A stretch of 64,000 nucleotides of DNA from Streptomyces seoulensis (GTDB lineage: Bacteria > Actinomycetota > Actinomycetes > Streptomycetales > Streptomycetaceae). Position 1 is the stretch's first letter; every line of letters starts with the position of its first letter. Made by a program: the position numbers and the translations under genes. Shown here one piece after another: positions 15,688 through 23,530 of this stretch. The notes under the pieces are model-generated. The model was not told the DNA's origin. It saw only the letters and a list, made by a program, of their open reading frames with translations, and searched no databases. The stretch lies in assembly GCF_022846655.1 (NCBI RefSeq), contig NZ_AP025667.1, forward strand, positions 471,001 through 535,000, read 5' to 3'.

Positions 15688-16443
15688 TCAGCGGTGGTAG
15701 AAGATCCGGTCGCCGTACTTCTCCATGATCCGGGCGTTCCACGCGTGCCCGCCGTCCACGTTCCCCGAGCGCAGCAGCGGGGGTTCGACACCCCGGTCGG
15801 CCAGGGTGGCGGCGGCCGTCGCCAGCACGGACTGCATCAGGGCCGAGGTGACCACCGTGGAAGCGGGCGCGAAGGGCGCCGGGACGGTGTCGAGGGTCAG
15901 CTCCGCGTCCCCGACCGCGATCTTGGAGTCCAGTACGACGTCGCAGTGGTCCTTCAGGAACGTGCCCGAGGAGTGCCGGGAGGCGGTCCGGGTGGCGTAG
16001 GCGACCGAGGTGACGCCGATGACCTTGATGCCCAGGGCGCGCGCGTGCAGGGCCATCTCCACCGGCAGGGCGTTGCGGCCGGACAGGGAGATGATCACCA
16101 GGGCGTCGCCCGCGCGCAGCGGCGAGCTGTCCAGCACGGCGGAGGCGAGCCCGTCGACCCGTTCCAGGGCGGAGCCGAGGACGGCCGGGTTGACGTCGAC
16201 GCCGACCACGCCGGGGACGGCGAGCAGGTTCATCAGGGCGAGGCCGCCCGCCCGGTAGACGACGTCCTGGGCGGCGAGCGAGGAGTGGCCGGCGCCGAAG
16301 GCGAAGAGCCGTCCGCCCGCCTCGACCGTGTCGGCGAGCAGGGTCCCGGCGGCGGCTACGGCCCCGCTCTCCTCCTCGCGCACGCGCCGCAGCAGGCCGA
16401 TCGCGGCGTCGAGGAACAGGTCGGCCGGAGTGCCGTCGCTCAT
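15688..16443 (-). CDS. SIS-domain sugar phosphate-binding protein (UPF0309)
   Basis: A 251-residue protein with one SIS (sugar isomerase) domain. RLFAFGAGHSSLAAQDVVYRAGG gives the phosphate-binding serine loop, and GDALVIISLSGRNALPVEMA gives the second. The C-terminal region has SGNVDGGHAWNARIMEKYGDRIFYHR, typical of UPF0309 proteins. ATG 16443 is chosen because the family starts there. It probably binds a phosphosugar or amino-sugar phosphate, perhaps as an isomerase or epimerase; no catalytic assignment is justified. It is divergent from the iron-regulator gene (214 bases apart). Confidence 0.82.
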   Translation of the reverse strand: MSDGTPADLFLDAAIGLLRRVREEESGAVAAAGTLLADTVEAGGRLFAFGAGHSSLAAQDVVYRAGGLALMNLLAVPGVVGVDVNPAVLGSALERVDGLASAVLDSSPLRAGDALVIISLSGRNALPVEMALHARALGIKVIGVTSVAYATRTASRHSSGTFLKDHCDVVLDSKIAVGDAELTLDTVPAPFAPASTVVTSALMQSVLATAAATLADRGVEPPLLRSGNVDGGHAWNARIMEKYGDRIFYHR

Positions 16444-16657
16444 GCGGTGCCCCTTCGCGCGTCGATGTCGCGGATCACCGTGCGGTCTGGACCAGCGCGG
16501 TGTCAACATGGCCCGCACTTCCCGGCCGAAGGGCGGCCGGTTCCCGCTGTTTCTCCGGCGCGGCACGATTGTCGGTGGTATCCGGCAGAATTGACTCCTG
16601 GGCCAGCGCACGCGCCGAGAGCGGTGAGCTTTCGGCAGAGGTAATCGAGGGGCACGT

Positions 16658-17350
16658 ATGTCCGGACTGATCGACACCACGGAGATGTATCTCCGCACCA
16701 TCCTCGAACTGGAAGAGGAAGGCGTCGTCCCCATGCGCGCCCGCATCGCGGAACGGCTCGACCAGAGCGGGCCGACCGTGAGCCAGACGGTGGCGCGCAT
16801 GGAGCGGGACGGACTGGTGTCCGTGGCCAGCGACCGTCACCTGGAGCTGACCGACGAGGGCCGCAGGCTCGCCACCCGCGTGATGCGCAAGCACCGGCTC
16901 GCCGAGTGCCTGCTCGTGGACGTGATCGGGCTGGAGTGGGAGCAGGTGCACGCGGAGGCGTGCCGCTGGGAGCACGTGATGAGCGAGGCGGTGGAGCGCC
17001 GCGTGCTGGAACTGCTGCGCCACCCCACCGAGTCGCCGTACGGCAACCCGATCCCGGGGCTGGAGGAGCTGGGGGAGAAGGACGGCGCCGACCCGTTCCT
17101 GGACGAGGGCATGGTCTCGCTCGCGGAGCTGGACCCCGGCTCGGACGGCAAGACGGTCGTGGTGCGCCGGATCGGGGAGCCGATCCAGACGGACGCCCAG
17201 CTCATGTACACGCTGCGGCGGGCGGGCGTGCAGCCCGGCTCGGTGGTGAGCGTGACCGAGTCGGCGGGGGGCGTGCTGGTGGGCAGCGGTGGCGAGGCGG
17301 CCGAGCTGGCCTCCGACGTGGCGTCCCACGTGTTCGTCGCCAAGCGCTGA
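16658..17350 (+). CDS. dmdR1: DtxR-family iron-dependent repressor (DmdR1/DesR-like)
   Basis: A 230-residue metalloregulator. The N-terminal winged helix (MSGLIDTTEMYLRTILELEE, DQSGPTVSQTVARMERDGLV) is followed by the dimerisation/metal domain (MRKHRLAECLLVDVIGLEW and CRWEHVMSEAVERRV, which carry the Cys, Glu and His ligands) and a C-terminal SH3-like domain from about residue 150. Its length and order are those of Streptomyces DmdR1/DesR, the repressor of siderophore genes when Fe2+ is bound. The start ATG 16658 has GAGGGG before it. A perfect 15-bp hairpin follows the stop. In S. coelicolor I recall that an antisense gene (adm) overlaps dmdR1; long antisense reading frames exist here too (see findings). 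Confidence 0.88.
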   Translation: MSGLIDTTEMYLRTILELEEEGVVPMRARIAERLDQSGPTVSQTVARMERDGLVSVASDRHLELTDEGRRLATRVMRKHRLAECLLVDVIGLEWEQVHAEACRWEHVMSEAVERRVLELLRHPTESPYGNPIPGLEELGEKDGADPFLDEGMVSLAELDPGSDGKTVVVRRIGEPIQTDAQLMYTLRRAGVQPGSVVSVTESAGGVLVGSGGEAAELASDVASHVFVAKR

Positions 17351-17357
17351 ACGGGGA

Positions 17358-17388
17358 AGGCCCCGGCGCCGCCGCGGCGCCGGGGCCT
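17358..17388 (+). terminator. Perfect GC-rich hairpin after the iron regulator
   Basis: Two 15-base arms (AGGCCCCGGCGCCGC at 17358-17372 and its exact complement at 17374-17388) lie 7 bases after the stop codon. This is a classic Streptomyces stem terminator without a U-tract. Confidence 0.85.
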
Positions 17389-17646
17389 CACCTCCCCGGT
17401 ACCGACCCGGAGCCCCGAGCTCCCAGGGTCAGTCCCTCCGGACCGTTTTTCCCCGAGCGGTCCGTCCCCCCACGCCAGAGAAGATCCCCTCGGCGGTGGC
17501 GATCATTCCTCTTCCGGTGTCACTCGAACGAGGGGTGTTGGGCGAGCGAACGCTCTTTTCGAATCGACGTTCGATAATCTGCGACGGACACAGCACCACG
17601 GGCGACAAGACGGCAGCGACAGCGGGAGCTGGGGGGTGCCAGGTCG

Positions 17647-18510
17647 ATGGCACGGCGTATCGAGGTGACAGGGGCGGGCGGGGTGCGGCTGGCCGCCTGG
17701 GAGTTCGCGGACCCGCCCAAGGAAGGGACCGGGCCCGGCGCACCGGGTGTGCTGCTGCTCCACGGCCTGATGGGCCGCGCCGCGCACTGGGCGCCCACCG
17801 CACGCGGGCTCGCCGGCCGGCATCGAGCGGTCGCGCTCGACCAGCGCGGGCACGGCCAGAGCGCCCAGCCCCCGGAGGAGGCCTGCACCCGCGAGGCGTA
17901 CGTCGAGGACGCCGAGGCCGCGCTGGAACAGCTCGCCCTCGCCCCCGCCGTGCTGGTCGGCCACGCGATGGGCGCCCTCACCGCCTGGCAGCTCGCGGCC
18001 CGGCGCCCGGATCTGGTGCGGGGCCTGGTCATCTGCGACATGCGGGCCTCCGCGCTGGGCGCCGCCTCGCAGGCCGAGTGGGCCGACTGGTTCCGCTCCT
18101 GGCCGCTGCCCTTCGCCACCCTCGCCGACGTCCGGCGCTGGTTCGGCGAGGACGACCCCCGGCTGGAGCGCCCCGACCCCGCGCGCGGCGCCTTCTACGC
18201 CGAGGTGATGCACGAGTGCGCCGACGGCTGGCGGCCCGTCTTCGATCCCGACCGGATGCTCCGCACCCGCGCGACCTGGGTCCACGACGCCCACTGGGAC
18301 GAGCTCACCCAGGTCCGCTGCCCCACCCTCGTGGTCCGCGGCCTCGACGGCGAACTGGGCCGCGCGGAGGCCCAGGAGATGGTCCGGGTTCTCCCCCACG
18401 GCCACTACGCCGAGATCCCCGAAGCGGGCCACGTCCCCCACTACGACCAGCCGGTGGCCTGGCAGGGGGTGCTGGACCAGTTCCTGGCCGACCTGGAGGG
18501 GGCGCCCTGA
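17647..18510 (+). CDS. Alpha/beta hydrolase-fold protein with Ala at the nucleophile position
   Basis: A 287-residue alpha/beta hydrolase fold protein. The oxyanion strand VLLLHGLMGRAAHW, VALDQRGHGQS, the nucleophile elbow LVGHAMGALTAWQ, an acid region near RCPTLVVRGLDGE and the late histidine in IPEAGHVPHYDQP are all present. The elbow reads GHAMG, so residue 107 is alanine (codon 17965-17967) instead of the usual serine of GHSMG. It is therefore unlikely to be a normal esterase. Non-serine elbows are known in this fold (I recall GHALG in RutD), so a different chemistry or a binding role is possible. It is monocistronic. GTG/ATG choice: ATG 17647 follows GGGGGGTGCCAGGTCG. Confidence 0.85.
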   Translation: MARRIEVTGAGGVRLAAWEFADPPKEGTGPGAPGVLLLHGLMGRAAHWAPTARGLAGRHRAVALDQRGHGQSAQPPEEACTREAYVEDAEAALEQLALAPAVLVGHAMGALTAWQLAARRPDLVRGLVICDMRASALGAASQAEWADWFRSWPLPFATLADVRRWFGEDDPRLERPDPARGAFYAEVMHECADGWRPVFDPDRMLRTRATWVHDAHWDELTQVRCPTLVVRGLDGELGRAEAQEMVRVLPHGHYAEIPEAGHVPHYDQPVAWQGVLDQFLADLEGAP

Positions 18511-18561
18511 GACGGCCCTTGCCCCTGGCCCCCAGCCTCTGGCCCCCTGGCCCCCGGCCCC

Positions 18562-20163
18562 CTAGCCCTTGCTCACCGCCGCGAGGATCTCCGGCAGGCG
18601 GGCCGCCGTCTTCGGGGCCGCCAGGCGCAGGCCGGTGAGGGCCAGGCCCGCTCCGTAGGCCATGCCCACCGGGAGGAGGAGCCAGGACCAGGCGTCGCCG
18701 TCGGCGCTGACGTTCAGCCAGATCGTCGCCGCGATGACCGGGGAGCACAGCAGCGCGGCCCCGATCATGCCGCCGAAGATGGAGATCCAGGCGAGGCCCG
18801 CCTGGCCGGGGGCGACGTTCTTGTGGCCCTCCTGCGGTATCGAGTAGGGGGAGCGCGCCGAGGTCCAGGCGCCGGTGGCGAGCATCGCGCCCAGCAGGGC
18901 CAGGGAGAGGCCCAGCACCTCGGGCAGCCGGGACCAGTCGCCCAGCAGGGCGGTGGTGACCACCGTGACGAGCGTGGCGTACGGCAGGGTGATCAGCAGC
19001 AGGGCCAGCGCCCGGCCGCGCAGCTCGGCGTAGGCGTCACGGGTGGAGGAGATGGTCGTGGCCACCATCCAGAACGCGGAGGTGTCCTGCCCGAACTGGT
19101 TGTACATCTGGATGCCGAGCATCCCGGAGGCGAAGCACGCGAAGTACAGCGAGCCGGTGCCCTGGACCGCGTTGAACACCGGCACGATCAGGCCGATCGC
19201 CAGCGAGGTCACCCACGCCGCCTTGGTCTTCGGATCACGCCAGATGTAGCGCAGGGTCCGCTCCATCACCGCCCCCGTGCGCCCGGCCGGCAGCAGCCGG
19301 GCGAGGCCGGCGGAGGCGCGGTCGCGGCCGCCGTCGTCGGCCACCTGGACGGTGGAGCCGTCCGGCGAGGTCATCAGCCGGGTCAGACTGCGCGCCCACG
19401 CGCCGACCAGCACCGCCAGCGCCAGCGCGCACAGCGCGAGCTGGGCCAGCGCCGTGCCGTACGCCCCCTCGCTCGCCGAGCGCACCGCGCCCAGCGCCGA
19501 GGCGGGCGGCACCCAGGACAGCACGTCGGCGACCGGCCGCAGTTGCCCGAGCCCGCCCGAACCGAGCCGCTGCGCACCGAAGTTGACGAGCTGGGCCCCG
19601 ATGGCGATGAGCAGCCCGCTCAGCACCGCCAGATCGCGGCCCTTACGGCTGGTCAGCAGCCGGACGTTGGCCGTGGCGACCGCCCGCGCCAGCGCCACGC
19701 AGGTCAGCAGCGCCAGGGCGACCCCCGCCACCGCGAAGACCCATCCCGCCGCGCCGTGGGCCAGCGCCAGCCCGCAGCCCGCCAGCACCAGCAAGGTGAA
19801 CACCGGGCCGATGCCGACCAGCGAGGCCGCGAGCAGCCCGCGTACCAGCGGCCGGGGCCGCAGGGGCAGCATCACCAGGCGGGTCGGGTCCAGCGTCTCG
19901 TCACCGCCGGGGAAGAACAGCGGCATCACCGCCCAGCCCAGCGCCAGCACGGCCACACCGGGCACCGCGACGGACTCGGGATGGTCCTGCCAGCGCAGCG
20001 CCACGAAGCCCAGCAGTTGCAGCAGCGCGAAGAGCAGGGTGAGGACCGCGGAGGCGACGAACGCGGCCCGCCGGCCCGTGGACTGCCGCAGCCCGTTGCG
20101 CAGCAGGGACAGCTTCAGCCGGACCAGTACCGAGGTCGCGGAGGGAGGCGTCGCGGTCGTCAT
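18562..20163 (-). CDS. ABC-2-type transporter permease, large multi-spanning
   Basis: A 533-residue membrane protein with about 12 predicted hydrophobic segments in two clusters (residues about 30-230 and about 330-530). A soluble stretch between them includes DGSTVQVADDGGRDRASAG. It resembles the fused ABC exporter permeases of actinobacteria. The ATG at 20163 overlaps the end of the ATPase gene by 4 bases (ATGA), so the pair is coupled and probably forms one exporter. Downstream (left) the convergent hydrolase ends 51 bases away. The substrate is unknown. Confidence 0.85.
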   Translation of the reverse strand: MTTATPPSATSVLVRLKLSLLRNGLRQSTGRRAAFVASAVLTLLFALLQLLGFVALRWQDHPESVAVPGVAVLALGWAVMPLFFPGGDETLDPTRLVMLPLRPRPLVRGLLAASLVGIGPVFTLLVLAGCGLALAHGAAGWVFAVAGVALALLTCVALARAVATANVRLLTSRKGRDLAVLSGLLIAIGAQLVNFGAQRLGSGGLGQLRPVADVLSWVPPASALGAVRSASEGAYGTALAQLALCALALAVLVGAWARSLTRLMTSPDGSTVQVADDGGRDRASAGLARLLPAGRTGAVMERTLRYIWRDPKTKAAWVTSLAIGLIVPVFNAVQGTGSLYFACFASGMLGIQMYNQFGQDTSAFWMVATTISSTRDAYAELRGRALALLLITLPYATLVTVVTTALLGDWSRLPEVLGLSLALLGAMLATGAWTSARSPYSIPQEGHKNVAPGQAGLAWISIFGGMIGAALLCSPVIAATIWLNVSADGDAWSWLLLPVGMAYGAGLALTGLRLAAPKTAARLPEILAAVSKG

Positions 20164-20936
20164 CGCACCGCCCCGCCGCCGAGCCAGTCCAGATCGGACC
20201 CGGTGTCCCGCCCGCTCGCGCCCACCAGCTCCAGGAACGCGGCCTGGAGCGTGGGATGCTCCCCGCGCACCTCGGCCAGCGTCCCCGTCGCCCGGATGCG
20301 CCCGGCGGCCAGCACCGCGACCCAGTCGCACAGCGACTCCACCAGCTCCATCACGTGCGAGGAGAACACCACGGTGGCCCCGGAGGTGGTGTACCGCTCC
20401 AGCACGCCCCGGATGATCTGCGCCGACACCGGGTCGACGCCCTCGAACGGCTCGTCCAGGAAGAGCACTTCGGGGTTGTGCAGCAGTGCGGCGGCCAGCC
20501 CGATCTTCTTGCGCATGCCGGTCGAGTAGTCGACGACGAGCTTGTGCTGCGACCCGGCGAGGTCCAGCACGTCCAGCAACTGCGTGGCCCGCTTGTCCAC
20601 CTCGGCGCCCGGCAGCCCGCGCAACCGGCCGCTGTAGGCCAGCAGTTCGCGGCCCGACAGCCGTTCGAACAGTCGCAGTCCCTCCGGCAGCACCCCGATC
20701 CGGGACTTCACCGCCACCGGGTCCTGCCACACGTCGTGCCCGACGATCTCGACGGACCCCTGATCGGGCCGGAGCAGACCGGTCACCATCGACAGGGTGG
20801 TCGTCTTGCCCGCCCCGTTCGGGCCCACCAGCCCGATGAACTTCCCGGCCGGCAGATCGAGATCGATGCCGCCGACCGCGATGTGCTGCCCGAACTGCTT
20901 CCAGAGTCCCCGTACCCGTACCGCTGCCTCTGTCAT
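20160..20936 (-). CDS. ABC transporter ATP-binding protein (CcmA/DrrA type)
   Basis: A 258-residue ATPase. The Walker A is GPNGAGKTTTLSM (about residue 40) and the Q-loop region is IGVLPEGLRLFERL. The signature is unusual, YSTGMRKKIGLAAALL (STGMR in place of LSGGQ), as in CcmA-type exporters. The Walker B is EVLFLDEPFEGVD and the H-loop is VVFSSHVMELVE. It drives the permease encoded next. The start ATG 20936 is the first in frame and lies just before the conserved VRVRGLWKQFGQ. Confidence 0.9.
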   Translation of the reverse strand: MTEAAVRVRGLWKQFGQHIAVGGIDLDLPAGKFIGLVGPNGAGKTTTLSMVTGLLRPDQGSVEIVGHDVWQDPVAVKSRIGVLPEGLRLFERLSGRELLAYSGRLRGLPGAEVDKRATQLLDVLDLAGSQHKLVVDYSTGMRKKIGLAAALLHNPEVLFLDEPFEGVDPVSAQIIRGVLERYTTSGATVVFSSHVMELVESLCDWVAVLAAGRIRATGTLAEVRGEHPTLQAAFLELVGASGRDTGSDLDWLGGGAVR

Positions 20937-21006
20937 GACGGAAACCCTACGGTGACGGCCCTGTCCGGGGCACCCGCGCGGCGGAACCCCCGGGTCCGGG
21001 TGTGCC

Positions 21007-21684
21007 TCAGCCGTCCCGGCCGCAGGCGTAGGCGAGCGCCGGGATCAGCTCCTCCACGTCCGGCAGCCACCGGTTGGCGGGCGTCGGACGGCACACCCAC
21101 TGCACCGCGCCGCGCGAACCGATCCGGGTCGGCGGCGCGGCCACGTACCGTCCCTCGCCGAGCGGCACCAGATCCCGCGCGACGGCTGCCCAGCCGAGCT
21201 GCCGCACCAGCTCGGGCATCTTCGCCGCGCCGCCCGGCAGCACGAAGAACTGCATCAGCCGGTCCGGGGTGAGCGTCACCGGGCCGAGGTTCAGCTCCTG
21301 GCGCCGCATCCGGGCCAGCGCCAGGAACCCCGCGCTCTCCGGCACGGACAGCGCGTCGAAGGTGCGGCCCGTCGGGAGCAGGATCGAGGCGGTGGGCTGC
21401 GTCTGCCACATCCGCCGGACGACGCTCGGGCTGCCGGTCGCCCGCGTCGACCAGTCGGGGCGCGTGGGGTGTGCGCCGGGCGCGGGGCAGACCGAGTCGC
21501 CGCAGGAGCAGTGCCGCGCCCCGCCGGCGTCCTCCAGCCAACTGCCCGCCAGCACGTCCCAGTGCCGCTCCTCGGTGTAGGCAACGGCGGTCTCCAGCAG
21601 CGATTCTGCGCGCTGCGGCGGAATCCGGGCCGTTTCCGGGCCCGCGGTCGTCTCGTCCACGCCCCACTCAACTCCCGCGCCCAT
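21007..21684 (-). CDS. Bifunctional DNA primase/polymerase N-terminal-like protein
   Basis: A 225-residue protein resembling the N-terminal prim-pol domain used by Streptomyces stand-alone proteins. It has an AVAYTEERHWDVLAG start, a zinc-binding-like CSCGDSVCPAPGAHPTRPDW stretch (three Cys and one His) and a C-terminal half with repeated Trp/Pro motifs. It lacks the helicase or primase C-terminal domain of full plasmid-type proteins, so a replication function is doubtful. It is annotated in related genomes as prim-pol-like only. The start is uncertain (ATG 21684 or GTG 21660). Confidence 0.65.
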   Translation of the reverse strand: MGAGVEWGVDETTAGPETARIPPQRAESLLETAVAYTEERHWDVLAGSWLEDAGGARHCSCGDSVCPAPGAHPTRPDWSTRATGSPSVVRRMWQTQPTASILLPTGRTFDALSVPESAGFLALARMRRQELNLGPVTLTPDRLMQFFVLPGGAAKMPELVRQLGWAAVARDLVPLGEGRYVAAPPTRIGSRGAVQWVCRPTPANRWLPDVEELIPALAYACGRDG

Positions 21685-21944
21685 CTCGGGTTACGGCCGG
21701 GCCGCGCGCGGGGGCGGTGCAACCGGTCCGGCGGCCGGGGCGCATGGGAGCACGGGCGGGGGCGCGTGGGAGGAACGGCGGGCGGCGCGGGTAACCAGGA
21801 AGGGCACGGGAGAGCCGGGCGATCGGCTTCACCCCGGCAAACCGCACATGTCGCGCATTGACGCTATGTCGACTGGGAAGTGATCTGCAGGACCGGAACG
21901 TCCGGTGGGATCTTCACGCTCCAGGGGTTCGCAGGGGGTAGCGC

Positions 21945-23330
21945 ATGGCCGCGAGGCCGCTAGTGGCGAGGCAGCCCAATGAACGGCTGCAGGCACTGAT
22001 CCAGGAAGCGGGGTGCTCGAACGCGGGGCTGGCCCGGCGCGTCAACATGTGCGGCGCCGAGCACGGTCTCGACCTGCGCTACGACAAGACGTCCGTGGCC
22101 CGCTGGCTGCGTGGCCAGCAGCCGCGCGGGCGGGCCCCGGCGATCATCGCGGAGGCGCTCGGCCGCAAGCTCGGCCGCACGGTCACGATCGACGAGATCG
22201 GCATGGCCAACGGCAAGAACCTCGCCTCCGGCGTGGGCCTCCAGTTCTCGCCGACGGTGCTGGGGGCCATCGAGCAGGTCTGCGAGCTGTGGCGCAGCGA
22301 CGTGGGGCGGCGGGACTTCCTGTCCGGCTCCTCGGTCGCCGCCTCCGCGTTGGTCGAGCCCAGCCGGGACTGGCTGATCTCGGCGCCGGACGCCCAGGTG
22401 GCCCGGCAGGCGGGCCCGCGCGTGGGCCAGGCCGACGTGGCGGCCGTGCGCTCGATGACCCAGGCGCTGGTCGACCTCGACCACCAGTACGGCAGCGGGC
22501 ATGTCCGTCCCGTCGTCGTGCACTACCTCAACAGCGTGGTCTCCGGCCTGCTGGCCGGCTCCTACCGGGAGGCGGTCGGGCGTGAACTCTTCGCCGCCGT
22601 GGCCCGGTTGACCGAGCTGGCCGGGTACATGGCGGTGGACACCGGCCAACCGGGCCTGGCCCAGCGGTACTACATCCAGTCGCTGCGCCTTGCGCAGGCG
22701 GCCGGGGACCGGGGGTACGGCGGCTACGTGCTGGCCGCCTCCATGAGCCACCTGGCGGCCGAGCTCGGGAACCCGCGCGAGATCGCCCAGTTGGCCCGCG
22801 CCGCGCAGGAGGGCGCCCGTGGCCGGGTCACCCCGCGCGCGGAGTCGATGTTCCACGCGGCCGAGGCACGCGGGCACGCGGTACTGGGCGACGTGCGCGC
22901 CGCGCAGGCGTCCGCCGGGCGGGCCATCGCGGCGCTGGAGCGGGCGGACACGGCGGACGGCGACGACCCGGTGTGGATCGCCCACTTCGACGAGGCGTAT
23001 CTCGCCGACGAGTTGGCGCACTGCCACCGCGACCTCGGCCAGGCCGAGGCGGCGGCGCGGTACGCCCGGCAGGCGCTGGAGCGGCATCCCGCCTCACGCG
23101 CCCGGCGCCGGGCCATCGGCTATGTGCTCCTCGCCACGGCACAGGTGCAGCAGCGCGAGATCGAGCAGGCGTGCGGCACCGGCATGAAGGCGGTGGAACT
23201 GCTGGAGACGCTCCGCTCCGAGCGGGGCACCGAGTATCTGGAGGACCTCCAGCAGCGGTTGCAGCCCTTCCGGGACGAGGCGGTGGTCAGGGAGTTCGGG
23301 GCGCGGCTCGACGTCCGGCAGGCGGCCTGA
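21945..23330 (+). CDS. NsdA-like regulator with N-terminal HTH-type and TPR-like helices
   Basis: A 461-residue protein. Residues about 15-80 (LQALIQEAGCSNAGLARRVN, then YDKTSVARWLRGQQPRGRAP) look like a helix-turn-helix used in Streptomyces regulators. Residues about 170-440 are alpha-helical with repeated A-x-x-Y/L patterns consistent with TPR repeats (for example GQPGLAQRYYIQSLRLAQAA). This architecture matches the NsdA/NsdB group that restrain sporulation and antibiotic production. It is transcribed alone. The start ATG 21945 is preceded by GGGGGTAGCGC. Identity with a named paralogue cannot be claimed. Confidence 0.72.
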   Translation: MAARPLVARQPNERLQALIQEAGCSNAGLARRVNMCGAEHGLDLRYDKTSVARWLRGQQPRGRAPAIIAEALGRKLGRTVTIDEIGMANGKNLASGVGLQFSPTVLGAIEQVCELWRSDVGRRDFLSGSSVAASALVEPSRDWLISAPDAQVARQAGPRVGQADVAAVRSMTQALVDLDHQYGSGHVRPVVVHYLNSVVSGLLAGSYREAVGRELFAAVARLTELAGYMAVDTGQPGLAQRYYIQSLRLAQAAGDRGYGGYVLAASMSHLAAELGNPREIAQLARAAQEGARGRVTPRAESMFHAAEARGHAVLGDVRAAQASAGRAIAALERADTADGDDPVWIAHFDEAYLADELAHCHRDLGQAEAAARYARQALERHPASRARRRAIGYVLLATAQVQQREIEQACGTGMKAVELLETLRSERGTEYLEDLQQRLQPFRDEAVVREFGARLDVRQAA

Positions 23331-23530
23331 GGAGGGGGCGGCGTCCGAGTGGGGCTCGCGGGACACGGCACTCGGGCGCGAGGGGGGACCAAATACAGCG
23401 TGACGGGCGGTGGTTCTGTTACCGCTGTCACAGGGAGGGGCTTCGGGCGCTGAGCTGCGTGGCACCGGGCTCGGCGGACCCGGTAGCGTGAGCCGACGAT
23501 TCCGAACGTCCTTCAATCGTAGGAGTCCCG

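Noticed and set aside
21007..21684. Plasmid or phage replication gene (prim-pol) as a sign of an integrated element
   Set aside because: No integrase, attachment repeats, excisionase or other plasmid genes nearby; stand-alone prim-pol-like proteins are common in Streptomyces chromosomes.
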